DNA of 64,000 nucleotides, taken from contig NZ_BDCH01000028.1 of NCBI RefSeq assembly GCF_001613405.1, positions 124,001-188,000 of the forward strand, given 5' to 3'. Numbering within the stretch: the first letter of the stretch is position 1; each line of letters opens with the position of its first letter. Origin of the DNA: Nocardia crassostreae. GTDB taxonomy: Bacteria > Actinomycetota > Actinomycetes > Mycobacteriales > Mycobacteriaceae. The notes beneath the pieces are model-generated. The model saw only the letters and a program-made list of their open reading frames with translations, had not been told where the DNA came from and ran no database searches. Of the stretch, positions 19,353 through 29,578 are shown piece after piece. Made by a program: the position numbers and the translations under genes.

Positions 19353-19934
19353 ATGAACAACACGGGTGAGGAGTTGGACCCAGCCGTCGTCGCTGCCGCA
19401 GCGCAGGGCGACCGGTCTGCTCTCTCCCAGGTACTGGAGAGCATCCGCCCACTGGTGGTGCGGTATTGCCGTGCGCGAATCGGATCTGCCGAGCGGGGCC
19501 AGCTCTCTGCGGACGACGTCGCGCAGGAGGTATGTCTGGCCGTCATGACAGCCCTCCCTCGATACCAGGACCAGGGCCGACCGTTCATGGCGTTCGTGTA
19601 CGGCATCGCTTCCCACAAAGTCGCCGACGCTCATCGCAATGCCGCCCGTAACAAAGCGGATGCCATGGCCGAAGTACCGGACGTCATATCCACCGACCAG
19701 GGGCCGGAACAGCGGGCTCTCGAAAGCGAAACCAGCCGCCAGATGAACAGTCTGCTGGCGACATTGCCGGAAAAGCATCGAGAGATCCTCATCCTGCGCT
19801 TGGTCATGGGTTTGTCAGCCGAAGAAACCGCAGTCGCCGTGGGCAGTACGGCGGGTGCTATACGAGTCGCCCAGCACAGGGCACTCGCGAAACTCAAGTC
19901 TCAAGTGGCGAGGGCAGGTGAAATGTATGGCTAG
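19353..19934 (+). CDS. sigD: ECF sigma factor SigD
   Basis: A 193-aa sigma factor (from ATG 19353; an in-frame GTG at 19320 would add 11 residues). Region 2 includes LSADDVAQEVCLAVMTALPRY and FMAFVYGIASHKVADAHR. Region 4 includes LLATLPEKHREILILRLVMGL, SAEETAVAVG and GAIRVAQHRALAKLK. The RsdA-like gene overlaps its end (ATGTATGGCTAG holds both the rsdA start and the sigD stop), which secures the SigD assignment (Rv3414c). SigD is linked to RelA/ppGpp and starvation in mycobacteria. Confidence 0.93.
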   Translation: MNNTGEELDPAVVAAAAQGDRSALSQVLESIRPLVVRYCRARIGSAERGQLSADDVAQEVCLAVMTALPRYQDQGRPFMAFVYGIASHKVADAHRNAARNKADAMAEVPDVISTDQGPEQRALESETSRQMNSLLATLPEKHREILILRLVMGLSAEETAVAVGSTAGAIRVAQHRALAKLKSQVARAGEMYG

Positions 19935-21072
19935 GGTTGGCGAGCGCGGTCGGGGCGACTGGAAGCGGCTTGGATCGCAGAACAGCGGTCCCTACGCCGA
20001 GGCGTCCGGTGAAACCGGGCCGGTGGACATTGCGGCGGTACGCCGTGATGACGCGCTGATCGATGCCATAGCCGGCGATGGTCCCGTGCAGACGGGCACC
20101 GCCGAGGAATATCAGCTCGCGGCTCTGCTCGCGGACTGGCGCGCGGAGATCTTGGCCGAGCCGATGCCGGCCGGCCCGGACCTGGACACCATCGTCGCAG
20201 CGGTCAATCAGGAAGTCGGAGCGCGGCAGGCGCGCAGCGGTGCGCGGGCCAGCGGGCGACTACGGCTGCTGCGCCCCATTGCCGGTGCTGCGGCGGCCCT
20301 GGCCCTCGTATTCGGCGGCCTGACCGCCTTCTCCTACAGCGCCGAACCCGGTGATCCACTGTGGCGGGTCAGGGAGGTCGTGTTCAGCGAACAGGCTCAG
20401 ACCACGGTGGTGCAGCGTGCCGATGCCGATATGGCCCAGGCGCAGCAGCTGATTCAGCAGGGCAAGCCGGAGCAGGCAGCGCAACTGCTGGAGAGCGCGT
20501 CGGTGAGCGCTGGTCAGGTCAACGACACCGGTAAGAAGGACAATCTGCTGGAGCGCTGGCAGCAGCTGGTGACCCAGTTGCAGCAGGTGGCGCCCGAGGT
20601 GGCCGCGACGCTGGTGCCGACCACCACGGACAAGCCGGATACCACCCAGCCGCAGGTGACCACCAAGCCGGATGTCACGACCGGTCCCACGACCGAGCCG
20701 AACACCGGTGGCGGCAGCAGCGACACCACCACGGTCGATCCGCGGATTCTGCAGACGCCGGGTCCGGGGACCGAGAACCCGACCACCGGCGGTCCGACCA
20801 CCGGGCCGGGCACGCCCGATACCCAGCCGACCACCGAACCGGGTGTCGAACCGTCCACGGCTCCGACCAATGGCGGTGGCCAGGTCACGACCACCACGGC
20901 GGCACTGCCGCAGCCGGGCGTTCCCGGCGGCACGGTGCCCCCGGGTGGCGGTCAGATCACCGAGCAGACGCTGGAGCAGCCGACGCTGCCCGTGGTGCCG
21001 ACGCAGCAGAACACGGTGCCGAACGGCGGCGCGGTGGTGCCGACGCTACCGATTCCCGGAGGCGCGCGGTGA
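19927..21072 (+). CDS. rsdA: anti-sigma-D factor RsdA
   Basis: A 381-aa single-pass membrane protein. The cytoplasmic N-terminus holds the sigma-D binding region (DIAAVRRDDALIDAIAGDG, EYQLAALLADWRAEIL). One helix at about residues 117-137 (IAGAAAALALVFGGL) crosses the membrane. Outside there is a coiled helical part (QAQQLIQQGKPEQAAQLL, like the DUF5667-type region), then about 190 residues of Thr/Pro/Gly-rich low complexity, which would span the envelope. In M. tuberculosis RsdA is released by Clp proteolysis. It overlaps sigD by 8 nt. Confidence 0.92.
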   Translation: MARVGERGRGDWKRLGSQNSGPYAEASGETGPVDIAAVRRDDALIDAIAGDGPVQTGTAEEYQLAALLADWRAEILAEPMPAGPDLDTIVAAVNQEVGARQARSGARASGRLRLLRPIAGAAAALALVFGGLTAFSYSAEPGDPLWRVREVVFSEQAQTTVVQRADADMAQAQQLIQQGKPEQAAQLLESASVSAGQVNDTGKKDNLLERWQQLVTQLQQVAPEVAATLVPTTTDKPDTTQPQVTTKPDVTTGPTTEPNTGGGSSDTTTVDPRILQTPGPGTENPTTGGPTTGPGTPDTQPTTEPGVEPSTAPTNGGGQVTTTTAALPQPGVPGGTVPPGGGQITEQTLEQPTLPVVPTQQNTVPNGGAVVPTLPIPGGAR

Positions 21073-21098
21073 TCCGGCAGACGGACGCGTGACTCGAC

Positions 21099-21121
21099 AG
21101 CCGGCCCAGGGTCGGCTTTTT
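21099..21121 (+). terminator. intrinsic terminator after rsdA
   Basis: AGCCGGCC, loop CAG, GGTCGGCT followed by TTTT: an 8-bp stem with one G-T pair and a T-run, 26 nt after the rsdA stop. Confidence 0.8.
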
Positions 21122-21130
21122 CGATGAACA

Positions 21131-21164
21131 AATGGGCCTGCATCCCCGGGGATGCAGGCCCATT
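21131..21164. terminator. perfect 34-nt palindrome between convergent genes
   Basis: AATGGGCCTGCATCCCC is followed directly by its exact reverse complement. The palindrome lies between rsdA and the convergent DUF5319 gene (stop 21174). It is probably a bidirectional terminator acting as a backup to the one at 21099; the complete lack of loop bases is unusual. Confidence 0.8.
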
Positions 21165-21173
21165 GTCATGAGA

Positions 21174-21587
21174 TCAGACGTCGAACCCGTCGAATCCGTC
21201 GCCGTGCAATGCCTCGTTCATCGAGGCATCGGCGTACCCACGACAGTAATCCCAGGTGACATACGCCTCGGGAGTCGGATCGTAGGCGGGCTCGTGCGGG
21301 CGCACCGTGCCGTCCACCAATAGCTGGAGGAGGTTGGCGCGCAACATATCCCAATCGTGGTAGTGATCCTGTCGGCAGTCCTCGCAGCTGACCACCAGAC
21401 CGCGGATACCGCGGTGGGCCAGCAACGCCTCGTACACCGCGAGGTCGGCGAGATCCTCCTCGACCGCTAGGCGCTCGTGAGGATCCAGCGGTTCGCCCGG
21501 CTCGATGGCATCGAGCGCGGCCGACGGGTCGGAGGGATCTCCGGCGAATGGATCCGGCGGCAAGCCAGGTGGTAGATGGTCACGCAC
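21174..21587 (-). CDS. DUF5319 family protein (Rv3412-like)
   Basis: A 137-aa conserved actinobacterial protein of unknown function. Key segments are RDHLPPGLPPDPFAGDP, LAVYEALLAHRGIRGLVV, CEDCRQDHYHDWDMLR and YVTWDYCRGYADAS. The Cys-x-x-Cys and His cluster in the centre could bind a metal. GTG 21587 matches the family N-terminus and follows a TACCGT box by 6 nt, suggesting a leaderless message. Divergent from guaB2, as in mycobacteria. Confidence 0.9.
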   Translation of the reverse strand: MRDHLPPGLPPDPFAGDPSDPSAALDAIEPGEPLDPHERLAVEEDLADLAVYEALLAHRGIRGLVVSCEDCRQDHYHDWDMLRANLLQLLVDGTVRPHEPAYDPTPEAYVTWDYCRGYADASMNEALHGDGFDGFDV

Positions 21588-23465
<1,878 letters not shown>

Positions 23466-23539
23466 CCGCTCCGAGCCGGATCGCCCCCTGGGCGCGATCC
23501 GGCCTGCGCGGCAATCGAACCCAGAAAGGAACGGAATCA

Positions 23540-24673
23540 ATGCGGGACATGGTCGAGATCGGCATGGGCCGGACCGCCAGGCGCACCTACGAATTGGACG
23601 ATATCGATATCGTGCCGTCGCGGCGGACGCGGTCGTCCAAGCAGGTGTCGCTGGGCTGGCAGCTGGACGCCTACCGTTTCGAGATTCCGTTCCTGGCTCA
23701 TCCCACCGATGCGCTGGTCTCGCCGCAGTTCGCCATCGAACTGGGCAAGGCCGGTGGCCTGGGTGTCATCAATGGTGAGGGGCTGTGGGCCCGGCACGCC
23801 GATGTCGAGTCCAAGATCCAGCAGCTGACCGAGGTCGCGGAGAAGGAAGGCACCGAGGCGGCGGTCGCGCTGCTGCAGGAGCTGCACGCCGCGCCCATGC
23901 AGGCCGATCTGCTGGCCGCCGCGGTCGGGCAGGTGCGCGCCGCCGGGGTCACCACCGCGGTGCGGGTCAGCCCGCAGAACGCCCGCGCGCTCGCCCCGAG
24001 CCTGGTGCAGGCCGGTATCGACCTGTTGGTGGTGCACGGCACCATCATCTCCGCCGAGCATGTGGGCGACGGCGAGCCGCTGAACCTCAAGACCTTCATC
24101 GCGGAGCTGGATGTGCCGGTGGTGGCGGGCGGCGTGTCCGATCACCGCACCGCGCTGCACCTCATGCGCACCGGCGCGGCCGGTGTCATCGTCGGCTACG
24201 GCTCGCTGCAGGGCGCCACCACCACCGGTGAGGTGCTCGGCATCGGCGTGCCCATGGCGACCGCCATTGCCGATGCCGCCGCCGCGCGCCGGGACTACCT
24301 GGACGAGACCGGTGGCCGGTACGTGCACGTCATAGCCGACGGCGACATCCTGACCTCCGGCCATATCGCCAAGGCCATTGCCTGCGGCGCGGACGCGGTC
24401 ATGCTGGGCGTGCCGCTCACCCTCGCCGCCGAAGCGCCCGGCCAGGGCTGGTACTGGCCCTCGGCCGCCGCCCATCCGTCGGTGCCGCGCGGCGCGGTGC
24501 TGCCCTACGGCATCGACGAGGAGCGCGTCCCGCTGGAGCAGGTCCTCAACGGCCCCTCCAACGATCCGTTCGGCTCGCTGAATCTGGTTGGCGGACTGCG
24601 CCGCTCGATGGCCAAGACCGGCTACTGCGATCTGAAGGAGTTCCAGAAGGTCGGACTGAACATCCGCGCCTGA
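23540..24673 (+). CDS. guaB3: IMP dehydrogenase-family protein GuaB3
   Basis: A 377-aa IMPDH/GMPR-fold protein without CBS domains: ARRTYELDDIDIVPSRRTR, DLLVVHGTIISAEHV, AARRDYLDETGGRYVHVIADG, GLRRSMAKTGYCDLKEFQKVG. At the position of the IMPDH catalytic Cys loop it reads GSLQGATTTGEVLG, so no equivalent cysteine is visible, as in mycobacterial GuaB3 (Rv3410c). The true reaction in actinobacteria is not settled. It follows guaB2 on the same strand with AAAGGA before the ATG. Confidence 0.93.
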   Translation: MRDMVEIGMGRTARRTYELDDIDIVPSRRTRSSKQVSLGWQLDAYRFEIPFLAHPTDALVSPQFAIELGKAGGLGVINGEGLWARHADVESKIQQLTEVAEKEGTEAAVALLQELHAAPMQADLLAAAVGQVRAAGVTTAVRVSPQNARALAPSLVQAGIDLLVVHGTIISAEHVGDGEPLNLKTFIAELDVPVVAGGVSDHRTALHLMRTGAAGVIVGYGSLQGATTTGEVLGIGVPMATAIADAAAARRDYLDETGGRYVHVIADGDILTSGHIAKAIACGADAVMLGVPLTLAAEAPGQGWYWPSAAAHPSVPRGAVLPYGIDEERVPLEQVLNGPSNDPFGSLNLVGGLRRSMAKTGYCDLKEFQKVGLNIRA

Positions 24674-24737
24674 GCGCCGTCTCGCACTTCGCGCCCTCCT
24701 CCGGATCGGAGGAGGGCGCGAAGTCGTCTCCGGGGGC

Positions 24738-25607
24738 TCACCGTTCGGGGCGGAGGGGGAGATCTCCTGTCCGGACCGGGAGTTCGCCGGTGCGGAATCT
24801 GGGCGATGTGCTCAGGGCGCGGGAAACCGCGGGCTCGCGCAGGAATTCGCGGATAGCGGTATTGACGGCGACCGGGTGGGTCATATTGGCGGTTTGGCGG
24901 GCGCCGTCGATTTCCAGATAGCGCGAGTCGGGCAGGCGGTCGGCGAGTTCGCGGGCGTGGGAGCGGGGGACGCCGGAGCGGGTCGGGTGGATCACCAAAG
25001 CGGGGCAGGTGATTTCGGGTAGTCGATCGAGGATGGAGTCGCGGGTCAGCAGGGCCACGGCGGCGACCTCGGTGGCGCGCGGATCCCGGGCCAGCCAGCG
25101 CTTCACCCAGAAGGCGCGATACCAGTCGTCCGCGCCGAAGAGCCAGTGCGCCAGGTGTTCGGCCAGGGCCGGACGGGGGCCTTCCTCGTACCACTTGTCC
25201 AGGAAGCGGCGGGCATTGGAGAGTTCGGTGGGGGTGGGCTCGCGCGCCTCGGTGCTGATGAGGACAAGGGCCGCAATGCGTTCCGGGGCGAGCAGCGCGG
25301 TGCGCAGGGCAATGAACCCGCCCTGCGAAATCCCGCCCGCCACGGCGCGTTCCACGCCCAGCTGATCCAGTACCGCCAGCGCGTCCCGGGCACAGGTCCA
25401 GAAGGTGAAGGGCAGCCCCTTGTCCCGGGTCCTGCCGTGGCCGCGCGCATCCCAGGCCAGCAGCCGGAACTCGGGGGTCAGTGCGGCCAGCTGCGACGCG
25501 AACATTGTTCGGTCCATGAGGAATTCGTGCCCCAGCAGCACTACCGGACCGTCGCCCCCGCTGTCCTCGTAATGGACTTCGGCATCGATCGCACGGGCGA
25601 ATGGCAC
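24738..25607 (-). CDS. alpha/beta hydrolase, catalytic His replaced
   Basis: A 289-aa alpha/beta-hydrolase fold: VVLLGHEFLMDRTMF oxyanion region, LAWDARGHGRT, nucleophile elbow AGGISQGGFIAL (Ser intact) and CPALVIHPTRSG. Where the family has G-A-x-H before the last helix, this protein reads DGARQTANMTHP, so Gln stands at the usual histidine and a His lies six residues later. GTG 25607 is chosen because TATCCT lies 7 nt upstream (leaderless); a frame back to 25664 is open. It lies downstream of repeat copy C and convergent with guaB3. Confidence 0.75.
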   Translation of the reverse strand: MPFARAIDAEVHYEDSGGDGPVVLLGHEFLMDRTMFASQLAALTPEFRLLAWDARGHGRTRDKGLPFTFWTCARDALAVLDQLGVERAVAGGISQGGFIALRTALLAPERIAALVLISTEAREPTPTELSNARRFLDKWYEEGPRPALAEHLAHWLFGADDWYRAFWVKRWLARDPRATEVAAVALLTRDSILDRLPEITCPALVIHPTRSGVPRSHARELADRLPDSRYLEIDGARQTANMTHPVAVNTAIREFLREPAVSRALSTSPRFRTGELPVRTGDLPLRPER

Positions 25608-25690
25608 GAAATAGAGGATAGCCAGCACCGGTGACAATCCGAGCGGCTTTGCCACCCACCGCACAGAGTGTGTCGGTTCCGCCTCTCTGT

Positions 25691-25823
25691 TCCGCCTCTC
25701 CGAGACTTCAGCGCATGGCTGGGGTGCCGTTGGCTGTCGCGCACGCGTGCCGTCGGTTGGGTGCCGAACCGATTTCGGGGGTCCCCGGGGAGTTACCCGG
25801 CCCTTGCGAAATCAGTTGTCACC
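25691..25823 (-). repeat. 133-bp intergenic repeat, copy C
   Basis: On the minus strand it begins GGTGACAACTGATTTCG, continues GGGCCGGGTAACTCC, CCGAAATCGG, GGCACGCGTGC, CCAACGGC and GCTGAAGTC, and ends GGAGAGGCGGA. It has exactly the length of copies A and B. It lies in the divergent space between the hydrolase and guaA, co-oriented with the hydrolase, whose start is 26-84 nt past its tail. Confidence 0.88.
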
Positions 25824-25884
25824 TTCGTAGAACCCATGGTGGGCAGGCCACCCGCCCGAGGTCATTGTGTTCCGCGTCGCTCAC

Positions 25885-25890
25885 TAGACT
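25885..25890 (+). promoter_or_regulatory. -10 box for leaderless guaA
   Basis: TAGACT lies 6 nt before GTG 25897, the spacing of leaderless initiation. This decides between the two in-frame GTG codons at 25891 and 25897. Confidence 0.6.
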
Positions 25891-25896
25891 GTGCGG

Positions 25897-27456
25897 GTGG
25901 CAGAAACCCAGCGACCAGTCATTGTCGTCGACTTCGGGGCGCAGTATGCGCAGTTGATCGCGCGCCGGGTGCGCGAGGCCAGCGTCTACTCCGAGGTGGT
26001 GCCGCATACGGCCACCGTGGAGGAGATCAAGGAGAAGAATCCGCTCGCGGTGATCCTCTCCGGCGGCCCGTCCAGCGTGTACGCCGACGGCGCACCGCAA
26101 CTGGATCCGCGGCTGTTCGATCTGGAGCTGCCGGTCTTCGGCATCTGCTATGGCTTCCAGGCCATGGCGCAGGCGCTCGGCGGCACCGTGGCGCACACCG
26201 GAACCCGTGAATACGGGCGCACCGAACTGAGCATCGACGGCGGCATCCTGCACGGCGGCCTGCCCACCCGGCAGCCGGTGTGGATGAGCCACGGCGACGC
26301 CGTCACCGACGCACCCGCTGGCTTCGAGGTGACCGGCACCTCCGCCGGTGCGCCGGTCGCGGCCTTCGAGGATCGGGCCCGCAAGCTCGCCGGTGTGCAG
26401 TACCACCCGGAGGTGCTGCACTCGCCGCACGGTCAGCAGGTGCTGAGCCGGTTCCTGCACGAGATGGCCGGGATTCCGCCGGTGTGGACGGCGTCCAATA
26501 TCGCCGAGGCGCTCATCGCGCAGGTGCGCGAGCAGGTCGGGGACGGGCACGCCATCTGCGGTCTGTCCGGCGGCGTCGACTCGGCCGTGGCCGCCGCGCT
26601 GGTGCAGCGGGCCATCGGCGACAAGCTGACCTGTGTGTTCGTCGATCACGGGCTGTTGCGCGCGGGTGAGCGCGAGCAGGTGCAGCGCGACTTCGTCGCC
26701 GCGACCGGGGCCAAGCTGGTGACCGTGGACGCGGTGGACAAGTTCCTGGGTGAGCTGAAGGGCGTCACCGATCCGGAGGAGAAGCGCAAGATCATCGGCC
26801 GGGAGTTCATCCGGTCGTTCGAGGACGCGGTCGCCGAGGTCGTGGGTGAACAGGGTGAGACCAAGGTCGAATACCTGGTGCAGGGCACGCTGTACCCGGA
26901 CGTGGTCGAGTCCGGCGGTGGTGCGGGTACCACGAATATCAAGAGCCACCACAATGTCGGCGGTCTGCCCGACGATCTGGAGTTCTCGCTCGTCGAGCCG
27001 CTGCGCCTGCTGTTCAAGGACGAGGTGCGCGCGGTCGGCCGCGAACTGGGTCTGCCCGAGGAAATCGTTGCGCGCCAGCCGTTCCCGGGTCCGGGTCTGG
27101 CCATCCGCATTGTCGGCGAGGTGACCGCCGATCGGCTCGATACGCTGCGCCAGGCCGATGCCATCGCGCGCGAGGAGCTCACCGCCGCGGGTCTGGACAA
27201 GCAGATCTGGCAGTGCCCGGTGGTGCTGCTGGCCGATGTGCGCAGTGTCGGCGTGCAGGGTGACGGGCGCACCTACGGGCATCCCATCGTGTTGCGGCCG
27301 GTGTCCTCCGAGGACGCCATGACCGCGGACTGGACCCGTCTGCCCTACGAGGTGCTGGAGCGCATCTCGACGCGGATCACCAATGAGGTGGCCGAGGTCA
27401 ATCGCGTGGTGCTCGATGTGACGAGCAAGCCGCCGGGGACCATCGAATGGGAGTGA
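25897..27456 (+). CDS. guaA: GMP synthase (glutamine-hydrolysing)
   Basis: Converts XMP to GMP with ATP and glutamine-derived ammonia. The 519-aa protein has a class I glutamine amidotransferase domain ([28 protein letters not shown] with Cys, YHPEV with His), the ATP-pyrophosphatase P-loop [14 protein letters not shown], and the dimerisation domain with [12 protein letters not shown] and the end KPPGTIEWE. It completes the guaB2-guaB3-guaA set, but has its own promoter. A strong terminator follows. Confidence 0.97.
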   Translation: MAETQRPVIVVDFGAQYAQLIARRVREASVYSEVVPHTATVEEIKEKNPLAVILSGGPSSVYADGAPQLDPRLFDLELPVFGICYGFQAMAQALGGTVAHTGTREYGRTELSIDGGILHGGLPTRQPVWMSHGDAVTDAPAGFEVTGTSAGAPVAAFEDRARKLAGVQYHPEVLHSPHGQQVLSRFLHEMAGIPPVWTASNIAEALIAQVREQVGDGHAICGLSGGVDSAVAAALVQRAIGDKLTCVFVDHGLLRAGEREQVQRDFVAATGAKLVTVDAVDKFLGELKGVTDPEEKRKIIGREFIRSFEDAVAEVVGEQGETKVEYLVQGTLYPDVVESGGGAGTTNIKSHHNVGGLPDDLEFSLVEPLRLLFKDEVRAVGRELGLPEEIVARQPFPGPGLAIRIVGEVTADRLDTLRQADAIAREELTAAGLDKQIWQCPVVLLADVRSVGVQGDGRTYGHPIVLRPVSSEDAMTADWTRLPYEVLERISTRITNEVAEVNRVVLDVTSKPPGTIEWE

Positions 27457-27471
27457 GCGCGCGAGCGTGAC

Positions 27472-27508
27472 GAAGGGCCCTCGATCCGAATCGGATCGAG
27501 GGCCCTTC
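27472..27508. terminator. terminator after guaA
   Basis: GAAGGGCCCTCGATCCGA, one base, then TCGGATCGAGGGCCCTTC: an 18-bp perfect stem, 15 nt after the guaA stop. It also serves the convergent small membrane gene. Confidence 0.92.
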
Positions 27509-27567
27509 TCTTCTGTGGCCGGAGATCATTCCCGGTGATCTCCGGCCGGTCCGCGCGCTCCCGGCCA

Positions 27568-27765
27568 CTACTCCTTGTGTTTGCGCGGGGACAGCACCAG
27601 GACGATTCCGACAATGATGGAGGCGACGACCACGATCCAGCCGAAGGACAGTCCGCCCGATACCGGCCAGGACGGTCCGATGAAGGCCCAGACGTTCACG
27701 GCCAGGCCGAGCAGGCCCGCGAGCAACAGGGAGAAGGACGGTCGGCGAGTCTTCTTGTCAGCCAC
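27568..27765 (-). CDS. small membrane protein, 65 aa
   Basis: Two predicted membrane helices (SLLLAGLLGLAVNVWAFIG and FGWIVVVASIIVGIVLVL) with basic ends (KKTRR, PRKHKE). GTG 27765 overlaps the last 8 nt of the PspC/LiaF-like gene, so the two are co-translated. A small two-helix protein beside PspC genes is common in this order; the function is unknown, possibly a membrane-stress partner. Confidence 0.75.
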   Translation of the reverse strand: MADKKTRRPSFSLLLAGLLGLAVNVWAFIGPSWPVSGGLSFGWIVVVASIIVGIVLVLSPRKHKE

Positions 27766-29497
27766 GGTTCACCTCGGCGGATCCCATCTGGACATTGACG
27801 GTCAGGTTGAGGACGGGGCCGGTGGCGGGACCGGACATTCCGTTCACGCAGTTCGAATCACCCATGCGCACAGTGCAGGTGGTGTTCACGCGCAGGTTCT
27901 CCGGCAGCAGCACCCGGGCATCGCCCATGCGCACGGTCAACTCCACCGAGCGATCGGCGTCCAGTGTCAGATTGCGCAGATCGAGCGTGCCGGAGCCCAT
28001 GGTCATGTGGTAGGCGGGTAGCAGTTCCGCGCCGGTGGCCGCCTGCCAGGACTGATCGCCCATGGCGCCGCGATCGAATTCGATCGGGCCGATGAGGGAG
28101 GACAGGATCACGAAACCGGCCAGCGGGGCCAGGATCACCATGAGGCCGTAACCGCGGCGCAGGAAGGCGCCGATGATGAGGCCGAGCCCGACCACCGCCA
28201 GGGCGGCCGCGCCGATCCGGCCCGGCGTCATCCAGTCCACGCCGGAGGCGGCCGCCGAACCCGCCGCCGCGGCGGCCAGCAGGGCGAAGCCGATGATCAC
28301 CGGCGTGAAGCGGGAGCGCGGGCGGCGCGTGGGCGCCGGTACCGGATGCTGCGAGGTGGCCGGGGCGGGTTCGGGCAGGTCCCACGCCATCGGGGCGACA
28401 CCCAGCGGATCCCAGCCCGGCGGGGTCGGACCGAACTCCGGGGATATCGGGGCCGGGCCATAGGCGGCGTACGGGCGTTCGCCGGTGGGTGGAATGCGGT
28501 GCAAGACAGGGGGTTTATCGCTCAGCGGGGTGAGATCCCGAGGGGCCGCGAGCTGCTCGGTCTCGGCATCCGGCGATTCGGGGTCGTCCGGCTCGGATGC
28601 GGTGGCGGCGGCCGGAGCGGCGGACCCGGCCTTGACGAGTGAGGTGGCGGCGGCCGGGACATCCTCGCCCGCACCGGATTCCGAATCCTGCGCGACCGGC
28701 TCCTTGCGGAGCACTGCCGTCGCGGTATCGGAATCGCCAATGGATGGTGGAGTATCGGGTTTCTGCAGCACGACGGTCTCCTGTACATCGCTGTCGGCAG
28801 CCGCCGTCTCGTTCGCGCTCGGCGGCACAGGCGGAACGCTCTGCTGCGCAAGCACTTCGGTCGGAGCCTCGGCGGTGCGCCGCGATTCCGGGTCCGGCTC
28901 GTAGTGATCCGGCAGCTTGGTGTACGGACCGTAGGTTTCGAACGGCGCGGTGGTGCCCGGATATCCGGTCCAGTAAGGCGAATTGGCGATCGGGTAACCC
29001 GTGACGAGCGGGTCACCCGCATAGCCGAGATATCCGGCGGGCGGCTGCGGCTGCCGCTGATGCAGCAGCCACCATCCGGCCAGCATGAGCAGCATGCTGA
29101 TGGCTCCGGACCCACCGAGCCCGACCCCGACCGGTCCCATCGTGCTCACGGCGATCCCCAACGCCACCATGAGCACGATGGTCTTCGACGAGTGCTGCGA
29201 ACTCTGCCCCTTGCCGAAGAGGGACTCCGCGGCTGAAGTCCGATCCCCCTCCTGACTCAACAGCAGCCACGCCAGCAGATAGAGCACGATCCCGGCCCCG
29301 CCGAACAGCGCCGACACCACGAACGCGACCCGCACCAGCACCGGATCCACGTCGTACCGGCGCCCGAACCCGGCGGCCACCCCCGCGATCGGACCCTGAT
29401 GCGGCAACCGCACCGGCCGAGTCCGCCACATGTCATGAACCTGGTCCGCGAACCTGGCACGCCCGGTGCCCGTGGACCCGTCGCTCGTTCTCGTCAT
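27758..29497 (-). CDS. PspC-domain / LiaF-like envelope-stress protein
   Basis: A 579-aa membrane protein. A PspC domain at about residues 35-85 (GPIAGVAAGFGRRYDVDPVLVRVAFVV, LYLLAWLLL) is followed by further helices, a long acidic Pro/Thr/Ala-rich cytoplasmic region, four more helices at about 415-500, and a C-terminal beta domain with repeated VRMGDARVLLPE / VRMGDSNC motifs, like the LiaF / DUF2154 sensor domain. ATG 29497 is the likely start, but one 3 codons earlier is possible. In related genomes such genes sit beside a PspC-kinase and LuxR regulator, here found 6 kb away at 35494-37548. Confidence 0.85.
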   Translation of the reverse strand: MTRTSDGSTGTGRARFADQVHDMWRTRPVRLPHQGPIAGVAAGFGRRYDVDPVLVRVAFVVSALFGGAGIVLYLLAWLLLSQEGDRTSAAESLFGKGQSSQHSSKTIVLMVALGIAVSTMGPVGVGLGGSGAISMLLMLAGWWLLHQRQPQPPAGYLGYAGDPLVTGYPIANSPYWTGYPGTTAPFETYGPYTKLPDHYEPDPESRRTAEAPTEVLAQQSVPPVPPSANETAAADSDVQETVVLQKPDTPPSIGDSDTATAVLRKEPVAQDSESGAGEDVPAAATSLVKAGSAAPAAATASEPDDPESPDAETEQLAAPRDLTPLSDKPPVLHRIPPTGERPYAAYGPAPISPEFGPTPPGWDPLGVAPMAWDLPEPAPATSQHPVPAPTRRPRSRFTPVIIGFALLAAAAAGSAAASGVDWMTPGRIGAAALAVVGLGLIIGAFLRRGYGLMVILAPLAGFVILSSLIGPIEFDRGAMGDQSWQAATGAELLPAYHMTMGSGTLDLRNLTLDADRSVELTVRMGDARVLLPENLRVNTTCTVRMGDSNCVNGMSGPATGPVLNLTVNVQMGSAEVNRG

Positions 29498-29578
29498 GAC
29501 CTCCATCGTGGCGGCGCACACTCCCCGGCCGCATCGGGGATCACCCTGAATCGGCACCTGAAGTTGGCGGGCGCGAGA

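Noticed and set aside
20640-21060. Thr/Pro/Gly-rich repeats in rsdA as a tandem-repeat or CRISPR-like array
   Set aside because: The periodicity is at protein level (TTT, TEP, GGG words) with no constant DNA unit or spacers; it is the extracytoplasmic linker of RsdA.
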